Counted from the first letter of the stretch, positions 9,130 through 18,596 are shown. The stretch: DNA of 64,000 nucleotides from Olsenella uli DSM 7084 (GCF_000143845.1 NC_014363.1:1163186-1227185); one strand, 5' to 3'. Numbers and translations: made by a program. Notes: generated from the sequence alone by a model not told the origin.

Positions 9130-10218
9130 CTACGCACGCGGGACATCATCCCTGCCGTCCGCAAGGCCGTCCTGCTCGAGCATCGTGCGCATGACCTTCA
9201 TGTCCCCCCTGAGGTCCCACGACTGCTCCCGCAAAAGCTCGTCCGAGAGTCTTGCGAGCGAGGAATCGACTAGGGCGATGGTCCTCTTCAGCTCCTCCTT
9301 CGTCGAGCTTGCCTCGGGGCTCTCGGAGCAGCCCTCGAGCTCCACGTACGAGCTCGCAAGCTTGGCGGTGGTAGGCAGGTAGTAGGTGACCGCACGACGG
9401 AGCTGGGATGCCGCCTCGGGGTGTGCCGCCACGTAATCAGAGAGGCCTGCGACCTTGGATGCGATGCCCTCGAGTGACAGGAAGACCTTCCCGTCGCTGA
9501 CCCTCGGCCCAAGCGCGTGGATGCGTGTCACGAACGACGAGCAGGCCTCCACCACCTCGCACGCGTCTTCGGTGAGCTCCTGCCGCCGTGACTCGGCCTG
9601 CGCCCGTGCCGCCGTCACGGCGTCGCGAGCGGTGCAGTCGTCCTCCCAGGATGAGGTGGTGAGGTAGAGCGTCTGCGTCCCCAGCGGCGCGTCCAGGCGC
9701 CCCTCGGGGATAAGCCCCCTTTTGATCGCCTCACCGACGAGTAGCCCGAGCTGGCCGACGGGGACCTCGACGCGACCCGCAAGCTCGACGAGCGGGACGC
9801 TCTGCCTCTCCCCGACCGCCTTGGCCACCTGCGCGAGCGCCTTGGCCAGTCTCCGCCTTCGACTCCCTTGGAGTATCCCCCACAGACCGAGGGCGGCGAA
9901 GACGATGGCGATGGCGAGGACAACTACGGATGCAGAGGTCCCGAGCAGGGCAAACACACCGGAGACGGGCAGAAGCGAGAAGGCGATGGCCAGAAGGACC
10001 ACGCCTCCGACGGTCCTGACAACGGCACGCCTGGTGGCGTTCCGCTCGCAGATGACATAGGGAGAGGGGTCGCCACCGACGAGGCCCAGCTGACGGGCGG
10101 CGCCCTGGGCCACACGCCCCATCGAGTCGACAAGGTCCTCCAGGCCCATCTTCGAGACGGACTCCCCCACCTGGCGCTCGACGCCGCCGCCCGGGATCTC
10201 CTGGTCCTTCTCGTCCAT
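9130..10218 (-). CDS. XpaC-like (5-bromo-4-chloroindolyl phosphate hydrolysis family) protein
   Basis: 362 residues. A hydrophilic N-terminus is followed by two adjacent transmembrane segments (about residues 60-105: VRTVGGVVLLAIAFSLLPVS and VVVLAIAIVFAALGLWGIL) and a basic stop-transfer. A long helical cytoplasmic domain ends with about 40 charged residues. This layout and the neighbouring telA gene suggest the XpaC family, which co-occurs with TelA. ATG at 10218 is used, with GAGGTG about 9 nt upstream; GTG at 10245 in frame is the alternative. The family name rests on recalled similarity and context, so the name is less sure than the gene. Confidence 0.65.
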   Translation of the reverse strand: MDEKDQEIPGGGVERQVGESVSKMGLEDLVDSMGRVAQGAARQLGLVGGDPSPYVICERNATRRAVVRTVGGVVLLAIAFSLLPVSGVFALLGTSASVVVLAIAIVFAALGLWGILQGSRRRRLAKALAQVAKAVGERQSVPLVELAGRVEVPVGQLGLLVGEAIKRGLIPEGRLDAPLGTQTLYLTTSSWEDDCTARDAVTAARAQAESRRQELTEDACEVVEACSSFVTRIHALGPRVSDGKVFLSLEGIASKVAGLSDYVAAHPEAASQLRRAVTYYLPTTAKLASSYVELEGCSESPEASSTKEELKRTIALVDSSLARLSDELLREQSWDLRGDMKVMRTMLEQDGLADGRDDVPRA

Positions 10219-10265
10219 CGTCACCACACCTCGGGTGTCAGCCACCTGTCGCGGCGGCGATGCGC

Positions 10266-11783
10266 CTACGACCTGAAGTTGCCGTCAGAGTTCGAGTCCT
10301 TGAGCATGACGTCATGCGCGCCGCCCTCGACGAGGGAGGTCGCGGACACGAGGGTGATCCTGGCCTTCTCGCGCAGCTGCACAAGGTCGAGGGCACCGCA
10401 GTTGCACATAGTGGAGCGGACCTTGGTGAGCGAGCTCTCGACGTTGTCCTTGAGCGGCCCGGCATAGGGGACGTAGGAGTCGACGCCCTCGACGAAGGAG
10501 AGGCCCTTCTTGTCTCCGCCCAAGTCATAGCGGGCCCAGTTGCGGGCGCGCGCGGAGCCCTCGCCCCAGTACTCCTTGACGTAGGAACCGTTGACGTTGA
10601 GCCTGCGGGTGGGCGACTCGTCGAAGCGCGCGAAGTAGCGGCCGAGCATCAGGAAGTCGGCACCCATGGCGAGGGCGAGCGTCATGTGATAGTCGTAGAC
10701 GATGCCGCCATCGGAGCAGACCGGAACGTAGACGCCCGTCTCCTCGAAGTATTCGTCACGTGCCCGGCAGACGTCGATGAGTGCCGACGCCTGGCCACGG
10801 CCGATGCCCTTCTGCTCGCGGGTGATGCAGATGGAACCTCCACCGATGCCGACCTTGACAAAGTCGGCACCACAGTCGGCGAGATAGCGGAAGCCCTCTG
10901 CATCGACGACGTTACCGGCGCCCACCTTGACGGAGTCACCGTAGTTCGCGCGGACCCAGTCGAGGGTCAGCTTCTGCCACTCGGAGAATCCCTCGGAGGA
11001 GTCGATGCACAGGACGTCGGCACCGGCCTCGACGAGCAAGGGCACGCGCTCGGCATAATCACGGGTGTTGATGCCGGCACCGACGATGTAGCGCTTGTGC
11101 TCGTCGAGGAGCTCGTCAGGACGGGACTTGTGGGAGTCGTAGTCCTTGCGGAAGACCAGCGAGACGAGGTTCCCCTGAGCGTCCACGATGGGCAGGGTGT
11201 TGATCTTGTGGTCCCAGATGATGTCGTTGCAGGCCTTGAGCGAGGTGCTCGGATCGGCCGTGACGCAGTCCTTGGCGCCCGTCATGAACTCGAAGACCCT
11301 CTTGCCACGGTCGTCACGCGAGACGCGGTAGTCGCGCGAGGTGACGATGCCACGGAAGGGACCGGTCGGGCTGCCGTCGGCCGTGACGGGCATGGTGGTG
11401 TGGCCGGTGCGGTCGCGCATCTCGAGGACGTCCGCCAACGTCATGTCAGGCGTCAGCGTGGAGTCGGACACGACGAAGCCCGCCTTGTAGGTCTTGACCT
11501 CGCGGACCATGGCCGCCTCGGACTCGGGGGTCTGGGAGCCGTAGATGAAGGAGATGCCGCCCTGTTGCGCAAGGGCGATGGCCAGACGCGGTCCGGAGAC
11601 GGCCTGCATGATGGCGGACACCATGGGGACGTTCATCCTGATGGGCGGCTCCTCGCCGCGCCTGAACTTGACCAGGGGGGTCTCGAGGGAGACGTTTGCG
11701 GGGACGTTCTCGTGGGAGGAGTAGCCAGGGACCAGAAGGTACTCGGAGAAGGTGTGGGACTCCCCCTCGAAGAACGTTGCCAT
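10266..11783 (-). CDS. guaB: Inosine-5'-monophosphate dehydrogenase
   Basis: 505 residues; oxidises IMP to XMP with NAD+, the committed step of GMP synthesis. A TIM-barrel catalytic domain is interrupted by a pair of CBS domains (about residues 95-215). The catalytic loop reads [20 protein letters not shown] with the nucleophilic Cys. The phosphate-binding stretch is PVCSDGGI. The flap and C-terminus ([11 protein letters not shown], then [14 protein letters not shown]) differ from the Escherichia coli type but match a variant I associate with Clostridia and related anaerobes. ATG at 11783 has GGAGGGA about 8 nt upstream. Upstream in-frame ATGs (11810, 11870) would put that site inside the protein. 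Confidence 0.93.
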   Translation of the reverse strand: MATFFEGESHTFSEYLLVPGYSSHENVPANVSLETPLVKFRRGEEPPIRMNVPMVSAIMQAVSGPRLAIALAQQGGISFIYGSQTPESEAAMVREVKTYKAGFVVSDSTLTPDMTLADVLEMRDRTGHTTMPVTADGSPTGPFRGIVTSRDYRVSRDDRGKRVFEFMTGAKDCVTADPSTSLKACNDIIWDHKINTLPIVDAQGNLVSLVFRKDYDSHKSRPDELLDEHKRYIVGAGINTRDYAERVPLLVEAGADVLCIDSSEGFSEWQKLTLDWVRANYGDSVKVGAGNVVDAEGFRYLADCGADFVKVGIGGGSICITREQKGIGRGQASALIDVCRARDEYFEETGVYVPVCSDGGIVYDYHMTLALAMGADFLMLGRYFARFDESPTRRLNVNGSYVKEYWGEGSARARNWARYDLGGDKKGLSFVEGVDSYVPYAGPLKDNVESSLTKVRSTMCNCGALDLVQLREKARITLVSATSLVEGGAHDVMLKDSNSDGNFRS

Positions 11784-11950
11784 GGATGCGTCTCCCTCCG
11801 TCGTGCTCATGCGACTGTCGACAAGCGATGCCGAATATTGCACGGATTCTACCATTCGCGGACAGGGCACGGCCCAGCCGGGCGGCCCACCATCGAAGCA
11901 CTACACGCCGGCTTGCGGCCAGGATCACGGAATCGAGGCGCTCGGGGACG

Positions 11951-13243
11951 TCAGCGGGCGCCCTCGCTCAAGACGTCATCGACATTGACGGCGATGTCAT
12001 GCCTGGTGGGAACCCATTCGACACGCTTGAAGAGTGCCGCGACCGTGATGGGGATGTAACTCATCATGAACAGGGGGAACGTGAAGAGGTTCGTGATGAT
12101 GCGCCACTTCTTCTTGGCGTGGATATGCTTGCGCTCGGAGACGGTGGTGATGATGGCAAGCAGGAGGAACACCACGTACATGGAGCCAAAGGTCATGACG
12201 AGCGAGCCCACGCACATGGCAAGCTCCCCCTGGGTGGCGATGAAGCCGTGGCTCAGGGTGCCGATGATGAGGTAGGTCGCGTTCACGAACGCGGAGAGCA
12301 GGGTCAGGATCATGCCTGGGGCAATGGTCATGAGCATGTCGTACGAAGCGAACTGCCCCTTGCCGATGCCCGTGAGCAGGTTCTTGTTGTAGGAGAAGAA
12401 CACTTGGTAGAAGCCTTTGGTCCACCGCATGCGCTGGGTCCAGGAGGCCTTGAAGGTCAGCGGCTGCTCGTCGAAGAACTCGGCGGGCGCATAGCCGATC
12501 TGGATGCCATGGGCGCAGCAGAAGGTGGAGAACTGGATGTCCTCGGTGAGCGTGTGGAAGCGCCAGCCATGCATGCCACGGATGATCGAGGCCGAGACCA
12601 TCCAGCCGGACCCCGAGATGGCGCAGCTGGTTCCCAACATCATGCGTGCGTTGTTCAGGAACTTCGCCTCGCGCAGGAACCAGAGGGCGTAGGCCGAGCT
12701 GATCCAGCTGGAATCGAAGTTCTTGGAGTTGCGGTAGCTGGTGCAGACCAGGTAGCCGCAGTCGAAGGCACGGTTCATGACCTCCACGTAGTTGGGGGCG
12801 ATCAGGTTGTCGGCATCCATGACGAAGAAGGCCTCGTACTTGTCGCCATACTCGTCGAGGATGCGGTTGAAGGCGTAGTCCAGGACCCAGCTCTTGCCCT
12901 TGCGCACCAGGTCGTTGCGCTCCCAGGTGATGGCGCCGGCCTCGAGGGCCTCCGCTGCGGTGGCATCCGTGCAGGCATCCGCCACGACGAAGCAGTCGAT
13001 GACGCCGTCGTACCTCTGACTGAGGATGGAGCGCACGAGGTTGCCGATGACGGGCTCCTCGTTGTGGGCGGCGATCACGAAGGCGTAGGAGTGGTTCCTC
13101 TTCGCCTTGGGCAGGGCGACGTCGCCGCGCCTCCAGACACGGATGATGTAGACCAGCTGGTAGAAGTAGGCCAAGGTGAAGAAGACCATCAGGACCATGT
13201 TGAAGATGACGATGGGCGTGAGCCCGATCTTCAGGAAGTTCAC
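11951..13243 (-). CDS. Membrane GT2 glycosyltransferase (processive polysaccharide synthase type)
   Basis: 430 residues. One N-terminal membrane segment (about 8-35) is followed by a family 2 glycosyltransferase domain: AAHNEE, the DxD-type MDADN motif, TEDI, and QRMRW, which is the QxxRW signature of processive beta-glycan synthases. Three or four membrane segments follow near 290-410. It would polymerise or transfer a sugar at the cytoplasmic membrane for an exopolysaccharide or cell-envelope glycan; the sugar cannot be read from sequence. The GTG start at 13243 follows GAGAGG. It lies 30 bases after the pseudouridine synthase on the same strand, so it may ride on the ileS-lspA transcript. 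Confidence 0.85.
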   Translation of the reverse strand: MNFLKIGLTPIVIFNMVLMVFFTLAYFYQLVYIIRVWRRGDVALPKAKRNHSYAFVIAAHNEEPVIGNLVRSILSQRYDGVIDCFVVADACTDATAAEALEAGAITWERNDLVRKGKSWVLDYAFNRILDEYGDKYEAFFVMDADNLIAPNYVEVMNRAFDCGYLVCTSYRNSKNFDSSWISSAYALWFLREAKFLNNARMMLGTSCAISGSGWMVSASIIRGMHGWRFHTLTEDIQFSTFCCAHGIQIGYAPAEFFDEQPLTFKASWTQRMRWTKGFYQVFFSYNKNLLTGIGKGQFASYDMLMTIAPGMILTLLSAFVNATYLIIGTLSHGFIATQGELAMCVGSLVMTFGSMYVVFLLLAIITTVSERKHIHAKKKWRIITNLFTFPLFMMSYIPITVAALFKRVEWVPTRHDIAVNVDDVLSEGAR

Positions 13244-13273
13244 GTGAACCTGCCTCTCGGTCGCGAGCCGGCA

Positions 13274-14302
13274 TCAGGAGAGGTCGCCGACCCCCAGCTG
13301 GGGGCAGATCCTCTCCCCCGCCTCGGTACGGCCCATCGAGCTGCCCTTGAGCGACTCCAGTATACCGAGAAGATCGTCTGGCAGGGCGTCGGCGCGCTCG
13401 ATGGTCGCGCCCGTCACGGGATGGTCGAAGCGGATGTGCCACGAGTGGAGGAACTGCCTCCTGAGGCCACGGTTCTGCCGATCGCCACCGCGACCGTAGA
13501 GCTGGTCTCCCACGACCTGGTGGCCGATGTGGCGCATGTGGACGCGGATCTGGTGCGTGCGGCCGGTGTAGAGGTGGCACTCGAGAAGGGAGTAGCCCTC
13601 GTCTGAGCGCGAGGCCTCGAAGCGCTCGAGCGTGGCGAAGGTCGTGATGGCCTCGCGGGCCATGGGGTCGTCGGAGACGGCCATGCGCAGGCGGTCGCGG
13701 GTGGAGCGGGCTATGCCGGTGGTGACGGTCCCCGCGTCGGGGGCGACGTAACCCTGCACGAGCACCACATAGCGGCGGTCGAGCGCGCGCAGGCGGATGA
13801 GGTCCTGGAGCGCGCGCTGCACCTCGTCGCTCTTGGCGGCGACCATGAGGCCCGAGGTGTCCATGTCGAGCCGGTGCACGATGCCGGGACGGTCGTCGCC
13901 CTGGAGCATGCCCAGGTGCCCATAGCCGCAATGCGCGACGAGCGCATTGGCAAGCGTGTCATCGACATGCCCCGGCGACGGGTGGCAGACGAGGCCCGCC
14001 TGCTTCGAGAGGACGAGGAGGTGCTCGTCCTCGAAGCGCACGTCAAGCTCGATGTCGGGGTTGGGACTGAGCGCACCGGGACCGCCCTGCGCCACCGGTA
14101 CGCAAGCCTGTATGCGATCGCCCAGGCAGACGCACTCGCTCTTGGAGGTCGCAGGCGTCGAGTTGATCGTGACGGCGCCCTCCCCTATCAGGCGCGCGCA
14201 GGCGCTGCGGGAGGGGCAGCCGTCGACCGTGGCGAGGAAGGCGTCGAGGCGCATGCCGTCGGCGTCGGGGCCGACGAGGGCGCTGACGAGGGTCTCGGAC
14301 AT
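13274..14302 (-). CDS. RluA/RluD-family RNA pseudouridine synthase
   Basis: 342 residues. An N-terminal S4 RNA-binding domain (about 12-75) precedes the synthase domain with HRLDMDTSGLM, where the second Asp is the catalytic residue, and GRTHQIRVHM. It isomerises specific uridines in rRNA. The gene sits directly after lspA with a 3-nt gap, the common lspA-rluD pairing of Gram-positives, which suggests the 23S-specific RluD-like member; other RluA paralogs cannot be excluded. ATG at 14302. Confidence 0.9.
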   Translation of the reverse strand: MSETLVSALVGPDADGMRLDAFLATVDGCPSRSACARLIGEGAVTINSTPATSKSECVCLGDRIQACVPVAQGGPGALSPNPDIELDVRFEDEHLLVLSKQAGLVCHPSPGHVDDTLANALVAHCGYGHLGMLQGDDRPGIVHRLDMDTSGLMVAAKSDEVQRALQDLIRLRALDRRYVVLVQGYVAPDAGTVTTGIARSTRDRLRMAVSDDPMAREAITTFATLERFEASRSDEGYSLLECHLYTGRTHQIRVHMRHIGHQVVGDQLYGRGGDRQNRGLRRQFLHSWHIRFDHPVTGATIERADALPDDLLGILESLKGSSMGRTEAGERICPQLGVGDLS

Positions 14303-14305
14303 GGG

Positions 14306-14836
14306 TCAGGACCTGCCGTCGCAGGCCTCGTGGGCGAGGGCCTCCTCACGCGTCCGACGCGCGTCCCAGAGGCAGTAGCCGACGAGCGCGAGGGCGATGC
14401 CACAGGTCACGAAGACGTCGGCGACGTTGAAGACCGGGAAGCTCACGAAGGTCGTCGCGAAAAAGTCGGTCACCGAGCCGAAGAGCACGCGATCGACCGC
14501 GTTGCCGACGCCACCGCCCGCGACGCATCCGACGGCGGCCGCGAGCGGGAGCGGGAGCTCCTCTCGCCAGACGAGCAGCACGCACGCGACGAGCACGGCA
14601 AGGGCGACGAGGACGAAGAGCACGCCCGCACCCTCGCCCATGGAGAAGGCGGCGCCGGTGTTCTCGACGTGCTCGAGCCGCAACACGCCCGGAAGGAGGG
14701 GGGCCACCTCCCCCACCGCGAGCCTGGCCCTGACGGCGGCCTTCACCGCCTGGTCGAGGGTGACCACGACCAGGACGGCAAACCAGAACGCGAAGGTGCG
14801 CCCGCCGCGGCGCGAGAGGGGACGGCTGATGTCCAA
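14306..14836 (-). CDS. lspA: Lipoprotein signal peptidase (signal peptidase II)
   Basis: 176 residues, four membrane segments. It cleaves prolipoproteins before the diacylglyceryl-Cys at the outer face of the membrane. The two family motifs are seen: ENTGAAFS with the preceding segment, and FNVADVFVTCG with a catalytic Asp; the partner Asp lies in GGVGNAVDR. It starts 9 bases after ileS and ends 3 bases before the pseudouridine synthase, so these three genes are an operon. Confidence 0.93.
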   Translation of the reverse strand: MDISRPLSRRGGRTFAFWFAVLVVVTLDQAVKAAVRARLAVGEVAPLLPGVLRLEHVENTGAAFSMGEGAGVLFVLVALAVLVACVLLVWREELPLPLAAAVGCVAGGGVGNAVDRVLFGSVTDFFATTFVSFPVFNVADVFVTCGIALALVGYCLWDARRTREEALAHEACDGRS

Positions 14837-14845
14837 GTGGACCTC

Positions 14846-17656
14846 CTATTCGCAGTCGCAGTGCTCGACGGCACCGTGGCAGCGCCCACAGAGGCCGTCT
14901 TCGCCCAGCTCTCGCCAGTTCCAGCAACGAGGGCACCTCTCGCCGTCCGCAGGCGCGACGACGCAGGAGAGCTCGTCGGAGGGGCGAAGCTCGACCTCGG
15001 AGCAGACGAAGACCTCCGCAAGGTCGCAGGCGCTCTGGGAGAGCAGCGCGAAGGGCTCGGCCGGGACGCTCAGGACGGCGCGGGCTGCTTGGGTGGACTG
15101 CTCGGTCACGACGCCGGCATCCTTTGCCTCCTCGAAGGCCTTGGTGAAGGCGCCGCGCACCTCCCCCAGCGCACGGTAGGTGGGCAGCAGCGGTCGCCAG
15201 GCACCTTCCTCCACGGGATTTCGGTACCAGTCGAGGAGTGCCGCGAAGTCCTGGCCGTCGCGCAGGGCCGCCGGCATGAACTCCATGGCCTCGTCGGTCG
15301 TGTAGACCAGGATGGGTTGCAGGTCGTGGACGAGCATCGAGAGGACCTGCGCCCATACGGTCTGGGCGCTCCTGCGGCCACGGGAGCCGCGCTCGTCGCA
15401 GTACATGCGGTCCTTCGTGGCGTTGAGGTAGCCGTTGGAGAGCTCGGTCACGTAGTCGTAGAGCGTACGGTAGACGGCATTGAAGCGGTAGCCCTCGTAC
15501 GCCCTGCTCACGGCGTCGTGGACCTCGCACATGTGTGCGAGGGTCAGACGGTCGAAGGGCAAAAGCTCGTCGAAGGGCAGGGCATCGGCCTCGGGATCGA
15601 ACTGGTCCTCGAGCTCGCCCAGAAGGAAGCGGAAGGTGTTGCGGATCTTGCGGTAGGCATCGCCCACGTGCGAGAGGATGGTCTCGTCGCAGGGGACGTC
15701 GGTGGAGGTGTCGACGGAGGAGACCCAGAGGCGCAGGACGTCGGCACCGTTCGTGGCACAGACCTCGTTGGGGTCGATGACGTTGCCGAGCGACTTGCTC
15801 ATCTTGCGCCCCTGCCCGTCGAGGGTAAAGCCCTGGGACACGACGGACTTGTATGGGGCCACGCCATAGGCGCCCACGGAGGTCATGAGCGAGCTCATGA
15901 ACCATCCGCGGTGCTGGTCAGATCCCTCCAGGTACATGTCAGCGGGGAACTGCAGGTTACTGCGGTGCTTGCAGACGGCCGTGTGGCTCACGCCGGAGTC
16001 CCACCAGACGTCCAGGATGTCCCTGTTCGCCTTGAGGTGGCGCCCCCCGCATTTGGGGCAGACGCAGGCGTCGCCCAGGTAGCTGGCGGGATCGTCCGTG
16101 AACCAGGCGTCGGATCCCTTCTCGCGGAACAGCTCGATGACCTTGTCGAGGGTGTCGTCGTTCATGACGGTCTCGCCGCAGTCCTCGCAGCTGTACGCGG
16201 GAATGGGGACGCCCCAGTTGCGCTGGCGGCTGATGCACCAGTCGGGACGGCCCTCGACCATGGACCTGATGCGCTTGATGGCGTGCGCGGGATAGAAGTC
16301 GACCCTCTCGAGCTCGTCGAGCGCCTGCTGGCGGAGACCCGTCTGGTCCATGGAGACGAACCACTGGCTGGTGGCGCGGAATATGACGGGGTTCTTGCAG
16401 CGCCAGCAGTGCGGGTAGCTGTGGCTGATGTCCTCGTGCATGATCAGGGTGCCGCGCTCGCGCAGCCACCCGATGATCTTGGGGTTGGCCTCGTTTACCT
16501 CCATGCCGGACCAGGGGCCGCCGCTACCCATGCCGTCGCCCTTGTAGAAGCGGCCGTCGTCGTCGACGGGCATCACGATGGGGATGTCGAAGCGCACGCC
16601 GGCGTTGTAGTCGTCCACGCCATGGCCAGGTGCGGAGTGCACGATGCCGGTACCGTCATCGAGGGTGACGTAGTCGGCGTAGATGAACTCGCCCTCGACC
16701 CCCTGGTCGCCGAAGATGGGCTGCCTGTACCTGTTGTGGCAGAGCTCGGCGCCGTTCATGCGCCAGGCGGTGCCGTCGCCGGCCTTCGCGAGTTCCCAGG
16801 ACTCGTAGCCGAACCTGGCGCAGTCCTTCTCGACAAGGGCCTCGGCCATGAGCTCCGCGCGACCGTCCACCAGTACGGCCACGTAGTCGGCTTCGGGATG
16901 GAGGATCACTGCGTCGTCTGCGGGAAGCGTCCAGGGCGTGGTTGTCCAGATGTCCACCCAGAGGTTGCCCTCGTAGGCCTCGAGGCCGGCAGGGACGGTG
17001 GTCATCTCGAAGCGGACGAAGATGGCGGGCGACACCTCGTCGCCGTACTCGATCTCCGCCTCGGCCAGGGCCGTATGGCAGTGGCTGCACCAGTGCACCG
17101 GCTTGCGACCGCGGTAGATGGACCCCCTGTCGAAGATCGCCTTGAAGATCTCGACGTCGGTGGCATCGTAGTCGTTGACGTAGGTGAGGTAGGGGTCATC
17201 CCACTCGCCGAGCACGCCCAGGCGCTTGAAGCCCTGGCGTTGGGTGTCGACCTGCTCGACGGCCAGCTTGCGGCAGAGCTCGCGGATCTTCTCGGTGGGG
17301 AGCTGGTTGAACTTCGCCGTGCCGAGCATCTCCTCCACCTTGTGCTCGATGGGCTGGCCGTGGCAGTCCCAGCCGGGAACGTAGGGGGTCTGGTAGCCCC
17401 GCATGGACCAGTAGCGGTTGATGATGTCCTTGGAGATCTTGTTCTGTGCGTGACCCAGGTGGATGGGGCCGTTCGCGTAAGGGGGGCCGTCGTGGAGCAC
17501 GAACTTGTCATGGCCCTCGTTCTTGGCGATCATCTGGGCATAGACGTCGTTCTCCTCCCAGCTCGCAAGCCTCTTGGGCTCGTTCTGGGCAAGGCTGGCG
17601 CGCATGGCGAACCTGGTGTGGGGCAGGTTCATGGTCCTCTTGAACTCGTTTGCCAC
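14846..17656 (-). CDS. ileS: Isoleucyl-tRNA synthetase
   Basis: 936 residues, class I synthetase charging tRNA-Ile. ATP-site motifs HLGH (in PPYANGPIHLGHAQNK) and KMSKS (GRKMSKSLGNVIDP) are intact. The editing domain lies between them. A C-terminal zinc-binding module is present (CPRCWNW, then CGRC). The GTG at 17656 was chosen: AAGGA stands a few bases upstream, and an in-frame ATG at 17731 lies inside the T-box terminator/antiterminator region. Transcription is controlled by the Ile T-box upstream. lspA and the pseudouridine synthase follow in the same transcript. Confidence 0.95.
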   Translation of the reverse strand: MANEFKRTMNLPHTRFAMRASLAQNEPKRLASWEENDVYAQMIAKNEGHDKFVLHDGPPYANGPIHLGHAQNKISKDIINRYWSMRGYQTPYVPGWDCHGQPIEHKVEEMLGTAKFNQLPTEKIRELCRKLAVEQVDTQRQGFKRLGVLGEWDDPYLTYVNDYDATDVEIFKAIFDRGSIYRGRKPVHWCSHCHTALAEAEIEYGDEVSPAIFVRFEMTTVPAGLEAYEGNLWVDIWTTTPWTLPADDAVILHPEADYVAVLVDGRAELMAEALVEKDCARFGYESWELAKAGDGTAWRMNGAELCHNRYRQPIFGDQGVEGEFIYADYVTLDDGTGIVHSAPGHGVDDYNAGVRFDIPIVMPVDDDGRFYKGDGMGSGGPWSGMEVNEANPKIIGWLRERGTLIMHEDISHSYPHCWRCKNPVIFRATSQWFVSMDQTGLRQQALDELERVDFYPAHAIKRIRSMVEGRPDWCISRQRNWGVPIPAYSCEDCGETVMNDDTLDKVIELFREKGSDAWFTDDPASYLGDACVCPKCGGRHLKANRDILDVWWDSGVSHTAVCKHRSNLQFPADMYLEGSDQHRGWFMSSLMTSVGAYGVAPYKSVVSQGFTLDGQGRKMSKSLGNVIDPNEVCATNGADVLRLWVSSVDTSTDVPCDETILSHVGDAYRKIRNTFRFLLGELEDQFDPEADALPFDELLPFDRLTLAHMCEVHDAVSRAYEGYRFNAVYRTLYDYVTELSNGYLNATKDRMYCDERGSRGRRSAQTVWAQVLSMLVHDLQPILVYTTDEAMEFMPAALRDGQDFAALLDWYRNPVEEGAWRPLLPTYRALGEVRGAFTKAFEEAKDAGVVTEQSTQAARAVLSVPAEPFALLSQSACDLAEVFVCSEVELRPSDELSCVVAPADGERCPRCWNWRELGEDGLCGRCHGAVEHCDCE

Positions 17657-17683
17657 CTTCCGTCCTTCCTTCTGGGGCACTCG

Positions 17684-17722
17684 AAACAAAAAGCGCCCGT
17701 CCCTTCTGCTGGGACGAAGCGC
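17684..17722 (-). terminator. T-box-controlled intrinsic terminator of ileS
   Basis: On the minus strand GCGC-TT-CGTCCC pairs with GGGACG-GG-CGC (two G-T pairs in the middle) and is followed by TTTTTGTTT. Its 5' arm overlaps the 3' half of the T-box antiterminator, as expected for a switch. Ends about 28 bases before the ileS start. Confidence 0.85.
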
Positions 17723-17975
17723 TCGTTTCACACTTCGCTTGTAACCACCCAGCGAGCGGATGTATCCGCCTTACTCGGCTGGCCTGTCACGGCGACCACT
17801 CCGACGGCGCCTACTCGCCCGAGGGTCCTGACGCCTGCGCGCACACCCACGGCTTTGGGGCCGCAGCTCTGGGGTGATCTTCCCTGGGACGTGGCTGCGG
17901 TTTCTCAGCTCCCCCGCTCTCTGTGGGCCACGCTGCCCCGGGTACTCGTCCCCTTCACAGCCTTTGGTTCGGACG
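17690..17975 (-). promoter_or_regulatory. T-box riboswitch (isoleucine) in the ileS leader
   Basis: The ~285-nt leader of ileS has the parts of a tRNA-sensing T-box. Stem I contains ACGAGTA, AGAGAGC and GCTGAGA elements. A specifier loop GGGAAGATCACCCC holds the codon ATC at 17876-17878. A T-box element GGGTGGTTACAAGCG lies at 17736-17752, in which TGGT can pair with the ACCA end of uncharged tRNA-Ile. The overlapping terminator is listed separately. Uncharged tRNA-Ile would stabilise the antiterminator and allow transcription of ileS-lspA and following genes. The T-box bulge (TTACA) departs from the usual GGNACC sequence. Confidence 0.88.
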
Positions 17976-17977
17976 AG

Positions 17978-18007
17978 ATGATAGCACGGGCCCGGCAAGC
18001 GGACCAA
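17978..18007 (-). promoter_or_regulatory. Promoter of the ileS T-box transcript
   Basis: Minus-strand -35 TTGGTC (18002-18007), 18-nt spacer and -10 TATCAT (17978-17983). The predicted start falls just before the first T-box stem. Confidence 0.65.
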
Positions 18008-18195
18008 ACACGACGAAGGGCAGCGTGCCCTGACGCCCATACACGCCCCCGGCGCGGCCTCGGCGCGCCGCAGCCAACCTGGACCTCCTGCAGCCCTTCC
18101 GTAGTGCTGGCGTGCGATGACGCAAGGAGCAGGCGGCAAGACGGCCCGCACAGCCGAAAGGGGAAAAGCGACCAGGCGAAAAGGCGATCGAGCGG

Positions 18196-18234
18196 AAAAG
18201 TAACAAAAGTACCTGAGTGACTTTTGTTACTTTT
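18196..18234. repeat. 15-bp perfect inverted repeat, first of two related hairpin units
   Basis: Arms 18196-18210 (AAAAGTAACAAAAGT) and 18220-18234, exact complements, loop of 9 bases (ACCTGAGTG). A degenerate second unit with the same order (AAAAGT, CCCTCAGGAG, CTTTTGCTACTT) starts at 18278, 73 bases further on. Both strands would carry a U-rich 3' arm, so a bidirectional terminator is possible. The shared CCTGAG/CCTCAG loop suggests a duplicated element instead. Confidence 0.75.
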
Positions 18235-18308
18235 ATGCATTCACGCAGGTAGATATCTATAAATTGACGAAAGTGCCAAAAGTCCCTCAGGAGCTTTTGC
18301 TACTTGGA

Positions 18309-18390
18309 CCCTGAACCTGAGGGCAAGAACGGACATGTCGCGACCGCGGTGGACGAGCTCCCACCCGGGCCCTGAACCTGAGGGCAAGAA
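18309..18390. repeat. Pair of 21-bp direct repeats
   Basis: Identical copies at 18309-18329 and 18370-18390, period 61, beginning CCCTGAACCTGAGGG and ending GCAAGAA. The first 15 bases are themselves an imperfect inverted repeat (CCCT...AGGG). Possible tandem operator for fbp, or a remnant of a repeated element. Confidence 0.7.
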
Positions 18391-18596
18391 AGTTGGACCG
18401 CTCGCAGGTCCGGTCGGGAGGTCCGTGTCCCAGGGGATGTCCGAAATGGCAAGATTGGCTTGTCCGCGCTCACTCGCCCGTACAACCTGCTCGCTCGCAC
18501 AGCTTGTTCGCCCGCGCACGTCGCTCGCGTCGTCGCCCGCGCACGTCCACCATTCACTCGCCCACGCGAGGATTCCGCACGCGAAGGAGGCACCCC

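Larger units (their letters stand above)
18008..18596. other. Repeat-rich gap between ileS promoter and fbp
   Basis: About 590 bases with no gene I can support. It holds two related hairpin units (18196-18234 and about 18268-18306) and a 21-bp direct repeat (18309-18329 and 18370-18390). From 18470 to 18560 there is low-complexity sequence made of recurring CTCGCCCGCGCACGT-like words. Weak reading frames here have no ribosome sites and no recognisable protein. The fbp ribosome site is at the right end. Confidence 0.6.

Noticed and set aside
17656-17731. Longer ileS start at 17731
   Set aside because: It would place the T-box terminator inside the coding region; GTG 17656 has a ribosome site.
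13874-18220. 1448-codon open frame on the plus strand opposite ileS, lspA and part of the pseudouridine synthase
   Set aside because: Low stop-codon density antisense to GC-rich genes; the minus-strand genes have full family motifs, a T-box and ribosome sites. The plus-frame protein is Gly/Val/Asp/His/Leu-rich noise.
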